From positions 980,438 to 1,044,437 of the forward strand of contig CAJNDS010001335.1 of NCBI GenBank assembly GCA_905221605.1: a DNA stretch of 64,000 nt, written 5' to 3'. A program made the translations under genes and the position numbers. This DNA comes from Symbiodinium natans. Its lineage: Eukaryota; Sar; Dinophyceae; Suessiales; Symbiodiniaceae. The notes below the pieces were generated by a model. That model made no database searches, was not told the origin of the DNA, and saw nothing but the letters and a program-made list of their open reading frames with translations. Of the stretch, positions 51,746-60,894 are shown piece after piece (the first letter of the stretch is position 1; every line of letters begins with the position of its first letter).

Positions 51746-51899
51746 AGTGCGGCTTAGGGTTTAGGCTTCGGGGTTTACGGTCTAATCAGGTATGGCTTTG
51801 GGGCTCAAGGTGCAGGTTGAGGTTCCAGGTTCCTGATATTTATGACATCCCAATTCCTCAACGCCCCTGAGCCCCACAGTCCCCACAAACCCTAGCAGC

Positions 51900-52090
51900 C
51901 CCGAAGTCCTCCAAATCCCCTAAAGTCCCTAAAGTCCCCAAAGTCCCTAAAGTCCCTAAAGTCCCCAAAGTCCCCAAAGTCCCTTCACTCCCCAAAGTCC
52001 CTAAACCCTAACATCCCCTAAGCCCGAAGCCCCTACAGTTGCATCCCGCTAAACTGTAAGCCCTAAAGTCCCTAAAGCCTTCCCTAAAGT
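51900..52090 (-). repeat. CCCTAAAGT / CCCCAAAGT nonamer tract
   Basis: About 16 units of a nonamer related to the telomeric motif. Confidence 0.88.
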
Positions 52091-52149
52091 CCCCAAAACC
52101 ATAAGCCCTAAACCCTAAGCCTAAACCCTACACCCTACACCCTAAACCC

Positions 52150-52436
52150 TACACCCTATAAACCCTATAAACCCTATAAACCCTAAAAACCCTAAAAACC
52201 CTACAAACCCTCTATACCCTTTAAACCCTGTAAACCCAATAAACCCCATAAACCCTAAAAACCCTACAAACCCTCTAAACCCTATATACCCTTTAAACCC
52301 TTTAAACCCAATAAACCCCATAAACCCTATGAACCCTATAAGCCCTATAAACCCTATAAACCCTGTAAACCCTATAAACCCTATAAACCCCATAAACCCT
52401 ATAAACCCCATAAACCCTATAAACCCTAAACTCTCC
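52150..52436 (-). repeat. CCCTATAAA nonamer array
   Basis: About 30 units including CCCTAAAAA and CCCCATAAA variants; the same nonamer appears at 38833-38915 and, on +, at 27245-27545. Confidence 0.92.
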
Positions 52437-52459
52437 TTTAGTCCCTTGATTCGGATATG

Positions 52460-52547
52460 AACCCTATAAACCCTAAACCCTAAACCCTAAACCCTAAACC
52501 CTAAACCCTAAACCCTAAACCCTAAACCCTAAACCCTAAACCCTGAA
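52460..52547 (-). repeat. CCCTAAA array
   Basis: Twelve units. Confidence 0.93.
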
Positions 52548-52557
52548 CCCTCTGAAG

Positions 52558-52625
52558 GTCAGCCGAAGGTTGCCTTCACGCGCGCGGCGCGCGGCCACGC
52601 GCGACGCTTGTACGCAGACCTTGAG
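52558..52625 (+). CDS. Exon candidate
   Basis: CTGAAG acceptor and CTTGAG|GG end; frame QPKVAFTRAARGHARRLYAD, basic. Another frame is open. Confidence 0.33.
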
Positions 52626-52649
52626 GGCCCCAAACATCCACAGAAACAT

Positions 52650-52740
52650 AGGGTTTAGGGTTTAGGGTTTAGGGTTTAGGGTTTCGACTTTAGGGTTTAG
52701 GGTTTAGGGCTTAGGGTTTAGGGTTTAGGGTTTAGGGTTT
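52650..52740 (+). repeat. TTTAGGG array
   Basis: About 12 units. Confidence 0.92.
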
Positions 52741-52848
52741 CCTACAAACAGGGTTTTCGGGAATCCCCTTTTTAAGGGGCCCTTGTACCGCAACAGTAGG
52801 ACCCTCATGTTGAAGTGCTTTTTTTGGGCACCCAGACCTTGCGGGCTT
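52741..52848 (+). mobile_element. Family E element, forward copy
   Basis: CCTACAAACAGGGTTTTCGGG ... AACAGTAGGACCCTCATG ... GGGCACCCAGACCTT. An inverted copy lies at 53540-53652. Confidence 0.7.
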
Positions 52849-52896
52849 TCGGGGAGTAGGATTCGCAGAGGGTCCCTTGGTAGTACCATAATTGAA

Positions 52897-53000
52897 TTCG
52901 GTTTAGGGTTTAGGGTTTAGGGTTTAGGGTTTAGGGTTTAGGGTTTAGGGTTTAGGGTTTAGGGTTTAGGGTTTAGGGTTTAGGGTTTAGGGTTTAGAGT
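52897..53000 (+). repeat. TTTAGGG array
   Basis: Fourteen units. Confidence 0.94.
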
Positions 53001-53085
53001 TTGTCCCTTTTTGGGGTCCTTTACACAGTACGGCACCCTCAACATGAGGACCCCAAAAGGGACCCTGCTTCAGAGAACTGCCCCT
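52998..53085. mobile_element. Family C element
   Basis: GTCCCTTTTTGGGGTCCTTT pairs with GACCCCAAAAGGGACC; ends with AGAGAACTGCCC. The left end begins inside a TTTAGAGTTT telomeric-type unit. Confidence 0.62.
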
Positions 53086-53261
53086 GCTGATGTTCTTGGG
53101 GTTTTCGGAGCCTATTCTAGGGCATCGTGTTTACACATTCATGTTTAGGTATTGGGGTGTGGGGTATAGAGCTCTAGAGTTGCAGGGTTTAGGATTGAAG
53201 CATCAGGTTTTTTTGGGCCTCTGTGGGTCTATATAAGGCCCCCCTTAGACCCTACACACTA

Positions 53262-53385
53262 AACTCTAAACCCTAAACCCTAAACCCTAAACCCTAAACC
53301 CTACACCCTACACCCTAAAACCCTAAAGCCTTCAAACCCCTAAACCTTAAACCCGAAACCCTAAACCCTAAACCCTAAACCCTAT
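53262..53385 (-). repeat. CCCTAAA tract
   Basis: About 14 units with CCCTACA variants. Confidence 0.88.
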
Positions 53386-53408
53386 TTCAGGGTTCCAGGG
53401 CCATATAG

Positions 53409-53461
53409 GTCCGGGCGGAAGTGGTCCACCGCTGGAGAGCCGTGGGCCGACGTGGCCTGAG
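53409..53461 (+). CDS. Exon candidate
   Basis: CATATAG acceptor, open frame VRAEVVHRWRAVGRRGL. Confidence 0.37.
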
Positions 53462-53539
53462 CGCTACACCCCCTCAACCTTCAATCCTCAACCCTCACCC
53501 ACACCCTACAGCCTAAACCCTAAGCCCTAAACCCTCCCC

Positions 53540-53652
53540 GGAAGCCCTCAAGGTCTGGGTGCCCAAAAAAAGCACTTCAACATGAGGGTCCTACTGTTGG
53601 GGTACAAGGGCCCCTTGAAAAGGGGATTCCCGAAAACCCTGTTTGTAGGAAG
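53540..53652 (-). mobile_element. Family E element, inverted copy
   Basis: Nearly exact reverse complement of 52741-52848: AAGGTCTGGGTGCCC ... CATGAGGGTCCTACTGTT ... CCCGAAAACCCTGTTTGTAGG. Confidence 0.75.
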
Positions 53653-53694
53653 CCCTAAACCCTAAGCCCTAAACCCTACACCACACAACCTTGG

Positions 53695-53751
53695 CAACCT
53701 GTTCGGGGTCGTAGCTCGAAACCGCGGAAACTGAGGATTAGGGCTCTCAAG
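53695..53751 (+). CDS. Weak terminal exon candidate
   Basis: Open frame LGNLFGVVARNRGN to TGA. Confidence 0.22.
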
Positions 53752-53848
53752 TTCCGGGTACATCTTCAACCCTAAAACCCGGACTTGGTTTAGGGTTTGG
53801 GGTTTAGGGTTTAGCGTTTAGGGTTTAGGGTTTCAGGGTCAGGGTCTA

Positions 53849-53963
53849 GGTGCATTTCATGGCAGATCCCTGTCGATGGCCCAGCCGCGATACGAGCCCC
53901 AAAGAATCTTCTCAAGCCCGGATGCAAAGGAAGGCTCAAAACCTTGACCCCAAACTAATTTAA
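53849..53963 (+). CDS. Possible terminal exon
   Basis: GGTCTAG acceptor, frame MADPCRWPSRDTSPKESSQA, RMQRKAQNLDPKLI to TAA 53961-53963. Confidence 0.37.
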
Positions 53964-54164
53964 TAGCAATAAGCAGACTTAGGGCACGCGATTCGTCCAA
54001 ACCCTAAACCCTAAACCAAGTCGTCCTAGGAGATCGGGCACCACCTCCGTCTGAGTCCGTTGCTGCATGCGCCTCGCTTGGTTTATTCACCACATTCTCC
54101 TCGCCCGGAACTCTTCTCCTCGCCCGGTCTACTCCTAGAGAGTGCCCAACCCCAGAAACGCAGG

Positions 54165-54335
54165 GAGACTCTTGGAGTGCCCAACCCCAGACACTCCCTG
54201 GAGTGCCCACCCCAGAGACCCCTAAAGTGCCCACGCCCGAGACTCCCTGAAGTGCCCAAATCCAGGGTCTCCCTGCAACACTCCCTGGAGTGCCCAAGAG
54301 ACTCCCTGGAGTGCCCAACCTCAGAGACCCGGGAG
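54165..54335 (+). repeat. CTCCCTGGAGTGCCCAACCC tandem repeat
   Basis: About seven units of 24-27 bp, each with the palindrome CTGGAGTGCCC.. or CTCCCTGGAG. The - strand Gly/Val-rich ORF (54004-54477) runs through it and may be an artefact. Confidence 0.82.
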
Positions 54336-54530
54336 CGCTAAGGTGGGGATGTTCGAAGTAAAATAATTGTTTAGGGCATATAGGGTTTCGGGGATAGTCT
54401 TTGACTTTTGTTGAAAAGGCTTTGGGTTGCTTTTCGAAGAAAGAGACCTTGATCACGGAGCCCCTCACCGTAGTCATAATGCTGCCCCCTCTTTAGTGCC
54501 CTGAAGCCCCTAAACCTTAAATCCTACAAG

Positions 54531-54922
54531 GTTTGGAGATCACGGCCCTGACAGACCTGGGGGAGGACCCGAACCTGAAGTGCGACAAAGTGAACCGTCA
54601 AGAGAGCGAGTGTACTAGGTTTTGGGTTTAGGGTTCCCTAGACTCCCTGAACCCTAAACCCTAACCCCTAAACCCTAAACCGAAAACCCCAAACCTTAAG
54701 CCCTCAGAGTTTAGGGCTTGGGGTTTTTAGCTTTGCTCGGAGGGTTTTTAAGAGCTCCTACCCCAGTCACCCACCCCCCAACTGAGACCTTGAACCCCAA
54801 GCCTTAACCCCAGCAAATCCCACAACATATGCCTTCAATCTTAAACCCCAGTGCAGGGTGGGGGTTCCTGTTCAGGGCTTTCACTGATTCTACTGCAGAG
54901 GGCTTGCGTTGAGGTGGACAAG
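54531..54922 (+). CDS. Two-exon chain, unknown protein
   Basis: Exon 54531-54618 (CTACAAG acceptor, TACTAG|GT donor) reads LEITALTDLGEDPNLKCDKV and NRQESECTR. Exon 54901-54922 (CTGCAGAG acceptor, GACAAG|GT donor) adds ACVEVDK. The AG left at 54618 joins G at 54901 in frame. Acidic with two or three Cys. No family recognised. Confidence 0.43.
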
Positions 54923-54945
54923 GTTTGGGGTTTAAGTTTTACGGT

Positions 54946-55056
54946 TGGGATGTTCCCCCTTATACCGGCAGTACCGGTAGTCCTGAATATGGTTTTAGAG
55001 TCCCCCTCCCCGAATATGATCCCTACTAAGGACTGTTAGTATAAGGGGAACATCGG
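54946..55056. mobile_element. Family A element, intact
   Basis: GGGATGTTCCCCCTTATAC on the left and GTATAAGGGGAACATC on the right, with AGTCCTGAATATGG...GGACTGTTA inside. Confidence 0.75.
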
Positions 55057-55080
55057 CAAAAAACCGCACAAACCCACAAG

Positions 55081-55135
55081 AAACAGCGCTCGCCACGGTG
55101 CCGAGAAGGCAGAGCTCACCCTCTGTGAGCAGCAG
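55081..55135 (+). CDS. Exon candidate
   Basis: CCACAAG acceptor and CAGCAG|GC donor; frame NSARHGAEKAELTLCEQQ. Confidence 0.36.
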
Positions 55136-55293
55136 GCTTAGGACACGGCAAAAAATCCAAACCAGGGCCATGCTTGCTTTGAGGTTTAGGGTTTAGGGTT
55201 TAGGGTTTAGGGTTTTTGGTTTAGGGGTTAGGCTTAGGTACAAAGATACCTCGAGCTTGTCCAGGCCATCCAAGTTTAGGGTTTAGGTTTTAG

Positions 55294-55380
55294 CGAGCCG
55301 AGCCCCGCCAGGACGAAGTGCAGGCGGCTGCCGAAAGTCAGCAGCCCGGTGCAGGGGAGGGTCTTGATCAGGGTTTGTAG
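55294..55380 (+). CDS. Possible terminal exon
   Basis: Acceptor is the TTTTAG of a telomeric-type unit; frame RAEPRQDEVQAAAESQQPGA to TAG 55378-55380. Confidence 0.36.
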   Translation, partial: RAEPRQDEVQAAAESQQPGAGEGLDQGL

Positions 55381-55752
55381 GGTTTAGGGTTTAGGATTTA
55401 GGGTTCGGGGTCTAGGGTTTAGAGATGTTTTACGGACATCGTGGATGTACAGGGGATATAGGGTAGGGTTTATTAGGTTCACAGGGTTGTGTAGGGCTCG
55501 TGTTTGGGGGCTTGTTTGGTTTGCACGCCCCGGACCTCCACTTAAACCGACAACCTAAACCCCAAACCCCAAGCCCTCAACCTAAGCAGTTTATAGGGAT
55601 TGGGGTGCTTGAGATTTCGTGGTGCGCTTGGGCCAGGGCACGAACGCAGGTTGCGGGCTTAGATGGCTTGGGGCAGTTCGAATCTCCTGCTTATTTGGGG
55701 TTTAGGGCTTAGGGTTTAGGATTTAGGGTTTAGGGTTCGGGGTATCGGGCTC

Positions 55753-55810
55753 TCCTGGGATTTTGTTGAAGTAGAAGTGGCATCGGAACGTTTGCGGAGC
55801 ACGACACAGC
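55753..55810 (+). CDS. Exon candidate
   Basis: Open frame SWDFVEVEVASERLRSTTQ; acceptor unclear. Confidence 0.3.
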
Positions 55811-55814
55811 CTAA

Positions 55815-55925
55815 ACCCTAAGCGCTAAGCCCTAAACCCTAAACCCTGAACCCTGAACCCTCAACCCTGGACCCTGAACCCTGAACCTAAAACCCCAAGC
55901 CCTAAACCCTACACCCTAAACCCCA
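55815..55925 (-). repeat. CCCTAAA/CCCTGAA tract
   Basis: About 14 diverged units. Confidence 0.85.
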
Positions 55926-55940
55926 GCGTTGTAGTGTTTA

Positions 55941-56046
55941 GCACTCAGTTGTGGTGCATGGTTCCCCCAAAATCCTCAACCCCCACCACTTTGCCTAAGG
56001 CTGGCGCGCCTTCCTGCGTCCCTGGAGTGTAGGCCATTTGGGGTTT
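55941..56046 (+). CDS. Weak coding-like segment
   Basis: After GTTTAG the frame LSCGAWFPQNPQPPPLCLRL stays open into the next TTTAGGG tract. Confidence 0.25.
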
Positions 56047-56166
56047 CGGGTCTTTAGGGTCTTTAGGGTCTTTAGGGTGTTTAGGGTTTAGGGTTTAGGG
56101 TTTAGGGTTTAGGGTTTAGGGTTTCGGGTTTAGGGTTTAGGGTTTAGGGTTTAGGGTTTAGGGTTT
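56046..56166 (+). repeat. GTCTTTAGG then TTTAGGG array
   Basis: Three GGGTCTTTA units, then about 14 heptamers. Confidence 0.92.
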
Positions 56167-56173
56167 AAATCAG

Positions 56174-56276
56174 CAAGCAAGAGTTGAACGGTTTTGACGA
56201 GTGGAAACTCCAGGAAGAGTGGGCTGGAGAGCAGGTTGAGAGTGAAGAGCAAGGAGCCAGACAAGATAGATTGTAA
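56174..56276 (+). CDS. Possible terminal exon
   Basis: AAATCAG acceptor 10 bases after a TTTAGGG array; frame KQELNGFDEWKLQEEWAGEQ, VESEEQGARQDRL to TAA 56274-56276. Acidic, helical. Confidence 0.42.
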
Positions 56277-56620
56277 AGCCCAAGGTTTTCCGCGCTCGTA
56301 CCCTTGGTGCACAGTCTTCTGCAGTTTCCCTGGTCTGAACCCTGAAGTCTCAACCCTCTTCTTTCCGAACTGTCAGTCAGATATCCCTCAACCCCTAAAC
56401 CCCTAAACCCGAAATCCTAAACCCCGAAGCCCTAAGCTCCAAACCAAAACTGCAGCCCCGCACTTCACTAAGTGCGCCGCCAAAAACCTTGTCTCCTTAC
56501 TTCTACACCCCCCCCCCCCAACCTTGAACCATAGAATCTAAGTCCTAAACCCTGAACCCTGAAGCCTAAACCCTAGACCCCAAACCCTAAACCCTAAACC
56601 TTAAACCCTGCACAAGCCAG

Positions 56621-57493
56621 GGCTTTCCTTCCGTCACCTGTCCATCTCGTTTGGCGAAGATGAATCGAAGCCCATGGCCTGGCAGAGGGTTTAGGGTTTA
56701 GGGTTCAGGGTTAAGGGTTTAGGAATTAGGTGTTAGTTAAGTTTAGGGTTAAGGGCTTAGTGTTTAGGGCTCAGAGTTTAGGGTTTCGGAATTAAGGTTT
56801 AGGGTTCAGGGTTTAGGGTTTAGGAGTTAGGGTTCAGGGTCTCGGGTTTAGGAATTCGTGCTTAGGCTTCAGGGTGTAGGGTTTAGGAATTAGGGTTCAG
56901 GGTTAAGGGTTGAGAATTTTGGGTTTATGGGTTGAGGGTTGAGGTTTATTGAAGTTTTCGAGGGTTCGGGTTCGGGAAGTTCCATAACTTTCGCAAGACG
57001 TTTCTTTAAGCAAAAACTCACAAGACGTGAACAATTTGTACGGGCTTGAATGTTCGGGGTTCAGGGTTTAGGGTTTAGGGACTCAGGGACCCCCGGAGAG
57101 ACTTTTCGGAGTTTCAAGGGCTTCTCGGGTTTCATTCAGGGCCTTTCTCGGTTTCGGGTTTCGGGTTTAAGGCTCATGATTTGACCTGTGATCTGCCGTA
57201 AAGAAAGCTCGGCCAGGGCCCCGAAAAAACCTAAATCCGAACCCTAGACCTTAAACCCTAAACCCCAAGAAACCGTAAACCCCAAACCCTAAAACCCTCA
57301 ACCCTCAACCCTAAACCCTAAACCCTAAACCCTAAACCCCAAACCCTAAACCCTAAACCCCAGACCCCAAACCCTAACCCCCAAACCCTAGACCCCTAAG
57401 CTCCAAGCCCCTAAGCCCTACGAGCTATCACCAGGCTACCGAAGACCGGAGCTGGCGATGGCATCTTCGTTGTGGGCGTGGGGCCCTGGTGGG
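56621..57493 (+). CDS. Two-exon chain, unknown protein
   Basis: Exon 56621-56687 (AAGCCAG acceptor) reads LSFRHLSISFGEDESKPMAW; exon 57435-57493 (ATCACCAG acceptor, TGGG|GTAAGA donor) reads LPKTGAGDGIFVVGVGPWW. AG at 56687 joins G at 57435 as Arg in frame. The intron holds about 750 bp of degenerate TTTAGGG/CCCTAAA variants. No family recognised. Confidence 0.43.
56690..56960 (+). repeat. Degenerate TTTAGGG tract with TTTAGGAATTAGG units
   Basis: G-strand units alternate with GGTTTAGGAATTAGGGTTCA-type longer units. Confidence 0.8.
57235..57425 (-). repeat. CCCTAAA/CCCCAAA tract
   Basis: About 24 units, ending near exon 57435-57493. Confidence 0.87.
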
Positions 57494-57537
57494 GTAAGAG
57501 CAAAAGCCCTCAACTGGAAATTAGCTCCAGGGCCTCT

Positions 57538-57655
57538 AGGGTTTAGGGTTTAGGGTTTAGGGTTTAGGGTTTAGGGTTTAGGGTTTAGGGTTTAGGGTTC
57601 AGGGTTTAGGGTTTAGGGTTTAGGGTTTTTCGGGTTTAGGGTTTAGGGCTCAGGG
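57538..57655 (+). repeat. TTTAGGG array
   Basis: About 16 units. Confidence 0.93.
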
Positions 57656-57717
57656 TCTGGGGGCTTGCTATGACAGGCTCCCCAGAAGGAACTGTTAAAT
57701 TGGCCATCCTACGACCT

Positions 57718-57832
57718 ATGTGGGCAGTTCTCTAGATGAGGATTTTTAGGGTCCTTTTAGAGGGGTGCCGTACTATATAGGGCACCCCAAAAGGGGCCTT
57801 AATTTAGAGAGCTACCCTTGTAGAAAGAAGTG
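57718..57832. mobile_element. Family C element
   Basis: TGTGGGCAGTTCTCTAGATG on the left, CTTAATTTAGAGAGCTACCC on the right; central GGGTCC/GGGGCC pair and GGTGCCGTACTATATAGGGC. Confidence 0.62.
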
Positions 57833-57939
57833 AGGGAGATAGGCACCCCTAGGATGCCTTGCTGCCCATTTTCGGGTTTTGGCTTGGTCTCTGGTGTTGG
57901 GAATCTTGCTGTGGGGGGTGTACGATTTAGGCTAAACCC

Positions 57940-58095
57940 CGAAACCCTTAAGCACGTAAACCCTCTAGGCCCTTAAACCCTTCAACCTGTAAATCCTTGA
58001 ACCCTTAAACCCTGAAACCCTTAAACCCTTTAGACCCTTTAGACCCTTAAACCCTTCAGCCCTAAACCGTTCACCCTTACACCCTAATCCCTCGC
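57940..58095 (-). repeat. CCCTTAAA tract
   Basis: CCCTTAAA and CCCTTTAGA octamer variants. Confidence 0.82.
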
Positions 58096-58104
58096 CTGTT
58101 TTAG

Positions 58105-58175
58105 GGCTCATGGTTTGGGCCGTCTTTTGCTGTCACGTTGCCCCACGGAGTCGTGATTATTGCTCTGGCGAACCC
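58105..58175 (+). CDS. Exon candidate
   Basis: Frame SWFGPSFAVTLPHGVVIIAL after TTTTAGG; a second frame is also open to a stop in the following CCCTAAA. Confidence 0.28.
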
Positions 58176-58259
58176 TAAACCCTAGACCCTAATTCCCACA
58201 TGTAAACCCCCATAAACCCTATATGCCCTAGAAACCCGACGGACCCTACAAACCCTGTA

Positions 58260-58465
58260 CACCCTAGCAACCCCCGAAACCCTAAACCCTCAACCCTTTT
58301 GAACCCTAACAAACTGACCTTAAACCCTAAACCCTAAACCCTGAACCCTGAACCCTAAACCCGAAGCCCGAAGCCCGAAGCCCTAAACCCTAAACCCTAA
58401 ACCCTAAACCCTAAACCCTAAACCCTAAACCCTAAACCCTAAACCCTAAACCCTAAGCCCTAACA
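58260..58465 (-). repeat. CCCTAAA array with CCCGAAG block
   Basis: Diverged to 58375, then about 12 perfect units ending at the acceptor of exon 58467-58573. Confidence 0.92.
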
Positions 58466-58466
58466 G

Positions 58467-58573
58467 GCTTAAACCCGCACATCCCGGGAGTGTTAGGCGC
58501 CTCCTCGGATCGATCCGCGGATGTCTTGAGAGTCGCACAGGCCGGGACGGGGGCCCTGAACGCAGCGACATAG
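58467..58573 (+). CDS. Possible terminal exon
   Basis: TAACAG acceptor; frame LNPHIPGVLGASSDRSADVL, RVAQAGTGALNAAT to TAG 58571-58573. A TTTAGGG array follows four bases later. Confidence 0.42.
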
Positions 58574-58575
58574 AC

Positions 58576-58680
58576 TAAGGGTTTAGGGTTTAGGGTTTAG
58601 GGTTTAGGGTTTAGGGTTTCTGGTTTAGGGTTCAGGGTTCAGGATTTAGGGTTTAGGGTTTTGGGTTTCAGGGCTTAGGG
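58576..58680 (+). repeat. TTTAGGG array
   Basis: About 14 units, diverging to the right. Confidence 0.9.
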
Positions 58681-58779
58681 TCCTAAGCCCTGCGAAAAAA
58701 TTATAACCCTACCCCCTCCCCCCATATGAAACTCTAACTAGGTTATGTTGGTTCTGTTATTGTAAAATATCTAAACCCA

Positions 58780-58890
58780 GAACCCTAACCCTAAACCCTA
58801 ATCCCTAATCCCTAATCCCTAAACCCTAAACCCTAAACCCTAAACCCTAAACCCTAAACCCTAAACCCTAAACCCTAAACCCTAAACCCT
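58780..58890 (-). repeat. CCCTAAA array
   Basis: About 15 units with CCCTAAT variants at the start. Confidence 0.93.
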
Positions 58891-58927
58891 ATGTCCCGTT
58901 TTTTCGATTTTAAACTCGACGTCCCAG

Positions 58928-58992
58928 GCTTCCGGAAAAGGCCTTCGAGGGTTCTGAAAGGAGGAGTGGAAGCTTTGGGCAAATTAATTTAG
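58928..58992 (+). CDS. Possible terminal exon
   Basis: CGTCCCAG acceptor; frame FRKRPSRVLKGGVEALGKLI to a TAG formed by the first telomeric-type unit (58990-58992). Confidence 0.32.
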
Positions 58993-59130
58993 GGTTTAGG
59001 GTTTAGGGTTTAGGGTTTTGGGTTTTGGGTTTTGGGTTTAGGGTTTAGGGTTTAGGGTTTTGGGTTTAGGGTTTAGGGTTTAGGGTTTAGGGTTTAGGGT
59101 TTAGGGTTTAGGGTTTAGGGTTTAGGGTGC
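58988..59130 (+). repeat. TTTAGGG array with TTTTGGG block
   Basis: About 20 units with a GGGTTTTGGGTTTTGGG block in the middle. Confidence 0.94.
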
Positions 59131-59235
59131 ATGAGTGCATGAGCCCTAAACCCTAATCCCTAAACCCTCAACCCTAAACCCTAAATCCTAAATCCTAAAC
59201 CCGACTGACTCCTAAACCCGACTGACTAAACCAAA

Positions 59236-59301
59236 ATGGGAAGGCCTTGCTCTCGGCTGGACATAAATGCCCTGTCCTGGCGTTGGGTTGCGACTGGGCA
59301 G
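59236..59301 (+). CDS. Possible first coding exon
   Basis: AAACCAAAATGGGA start context; frame MGRPCSRLDINALSWRWVAT GQ, donor GGGCAG|GA. A family C element follows at 59318. CCGACTGACT occurs twice just upstream. Confidence 0.36.
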
Positions 59302-59317
59302 GAAAGGGCATTCAGAT

Positions 59318-59415
59318 GGCTAGTTCTCGAAACTAGGGTCACTTTTTCGGGTCTTATACACGTGCCGTATTGTATAGGGGACCCCAAAAACGGACCCCTT
59401 TTTGGACAACTACCC
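59318..59415. mobile_element. Family C element
   Basis: GGCTAGTTCTCGAAACTAGGG on the left and CTTTTTGGACAACTACCC on the right, sharing GTGCCGTATTGTATAGGG with 57718-57832. Confidence 0.58.
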
Positions 59416-59502
59416 AGATGCCCTCAGAGTTTCGGTGTGAGGAGGCTTAAGGGGCCGGGCTTGAATGCTAGTGGTGCTCTCTGTTTTTAGTTTTTTCGGC
59501 GG

Positions 59503-59590
59503 GGCGCGCAGGGGTGGGCTACAGCAGGTTCCCTCATATACTCATATACCGACTCAGCACACATTCCAGGGTCCGAGCTGCAAAGCCAAC
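59503..59590 (+). CDS. Weak coding-like segment
   Basis: Frame RAGVGYSRFPHILIYRLSTH is open, with CTACAG and TTCCAG as possible borders; a C run follows. Confidence 0.25.
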
Positions 59591-59660
59591 CCCCCCCCCC
59601 CCCCCCCCCCCACAAAAAAGAAAAAGACCCACCCCGAAATCCTAAACCCTAAGCGGCCCT

Positions 59661-59885
59661 AAGCCTGAAATCGAAGCGCTTGACTTTGGCAAGAAGAAGA
59701 AGAATAAGAAGAAGCAGAAGAAGGAGAAGAAGAAGAAGAAGCAGGAGAAGAAGGAGGAGAAGGAGGAGAAGAAGAAGCGGAAGAAGAGGAAGAAGAAGAA
59801 GAAGAAGGAGAAGAAGAAAAAGAAGAAGAATAAGAAGAAGCAGAAGCAGAAGAAGCGGAAGAGCACTCTGAACCCTAAATCCTAA
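59661..59885 (+). CDS. Lys-rich coding-like segment on an AAG repeat
   Basis: The frame starts PKPEIEALDFGKKK and continues as Lys with scattered Glu, Gln, Arg and Asn to TAA 59883-59885. The repeat (59691-59863) is AAG triplets with GAG, CAG and CGG interruptions that keep one frame, which favours translation or an old triplet expansion inside a coding exon. Identity unknown; Lys runs are common in translation and nucleolar proteins. Confidence 0.35.
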   Translation, partial: KPEIEALDFGKKKKNKKKQKKEKKKKKQEKKEEKEEKKKRKKRKKKKKKEKKKKKKNKKKQKQKKRKSTLNPKS

Positions 59886-59957
59886 ACCCCAAACCTTACC
59901 CCTGGACGACATTGACTGTCGCGCTCGGACAAGAGTGACTCCAGTTTCAAAAAAAGC

Positions 59958-60090
59958 GAAGCCCCAGACCCCAGAACCCCCAGAACCCCCAGAACCCCCA
60001 GAACCCCCAGAACCCCCAGAACCCTAAACCCTAAACCCTAAACCCTAAACCCTAAACCCTAAACCCCAAACCCTAAACCCTAAACCCGCC
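59958..60090 (-). repeat. CCCCCAGAA nonamers then CCCTAAA array
   Basis: Seven CCCCCAGAA units (59965-60025), then about nine heptamers. Confidence 0.92.
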
Positions 60091-60096
60091 AAACAG

Positions 60097-60192
60097 GACT
60101 TGGAGGTTGAGATTGGAGCCCTGTTGTGTACCGAATCTCCGCAGTCCGTGAACCCGGGTCGGCTTGGGATGGGGCAGAATGCTTACGTTCAG
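60097..60192 (+). CDS. Exon candidate with canonical boundaries
   Basis: GCCAAACAG acceptor and GTTCAG|GTATGG donor enclose 32 phase-0 codons: DLEVEIGALLCTESPQSVNP and GRLGMGQNAYVQ. One of the best-bounded isolated exons; family not recognised. Confidence 0.5.
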
Positions 60193-60750
60193 GTATGGGC
60201 TTTATTATTGGGTTTTCGGGTTTTGAGCCAGGGATTTGGGGTCCTAGGATTTTCTGGATAATTCGGGTTTGGGGTTTGGGGTTCAGGGTTTTTGATTTTA
60301 AGTTCAGGTTTTACCGTATCATTAGGGTAGTTGAGCCATGCTGCTTGCTGCTGCTCAGGTGAGGATTCGCAGACTGTGGATGCGAGGTGCTTGGCAAGGG
60401 CGTCGGGCTTTGGGGCTTTGGGACTAGGGTTTAGGAACAGCCCTAAACCCTAAGCCCTAAACCCTAAACCCTAACCTTTAAAGCTTTCATCCCCCGCATC
60501 CTAAGAGTGCTTGGGGAGTGCTGTGTCTTAACCTGAAGCGAGCTTCAGGTCGCACCGTTTGAACTCGAGCTTGCGACGCTCAACCCCCTAAGCCTTCTAG
60601 CAGCCCCCAATAAACTGCGTACAGCACCTTGACTAGAGAGTTTCTTCGGATGTTTTTTTCTCGTATGTTCGTCATGTTTAGGAATCTTTTTTCAGAGGGT
60701 TGTTAACATCTAAGCAGCCATCCAAGTTCAATCCGAGACCGCGCCTGCAG

Positions 60751-60806
60751 CCAATGGCCGAGGTGTTGCCCTGGCCCTCCGACCAGGCCAGAGCAGGTGG
60801 CTACAG
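60751..60806 (+). CDS. Exon candidate
   Basis: GCCTGCAG acceptor, CTACAG|GG end; frame NGRGVALALRPGQSRWLQ. Another frame is open. Confidence 0.3.
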
Positions 60807-60894
60807 GGGTTTAGGGCTCCCGAACGACCAAAGCCCCGAATCCCCAAGCACCCTAAACCCTACACGCCTCGACCCTGCAAACCCTGACCTCCCT

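Noticed and set aside
54004-54477. 157-codon minus-strand ORF
   Set aside because: It crosses the CTCCCTGGAGTGCCC tandem repeat and shows no domain outside it.
59661-59700. Assignment of the Lys-rich segment to eIF2-beta
   Set aside because: Only a short LDFGKKK-like stretch supports it; Lys runs are too common to name a family.
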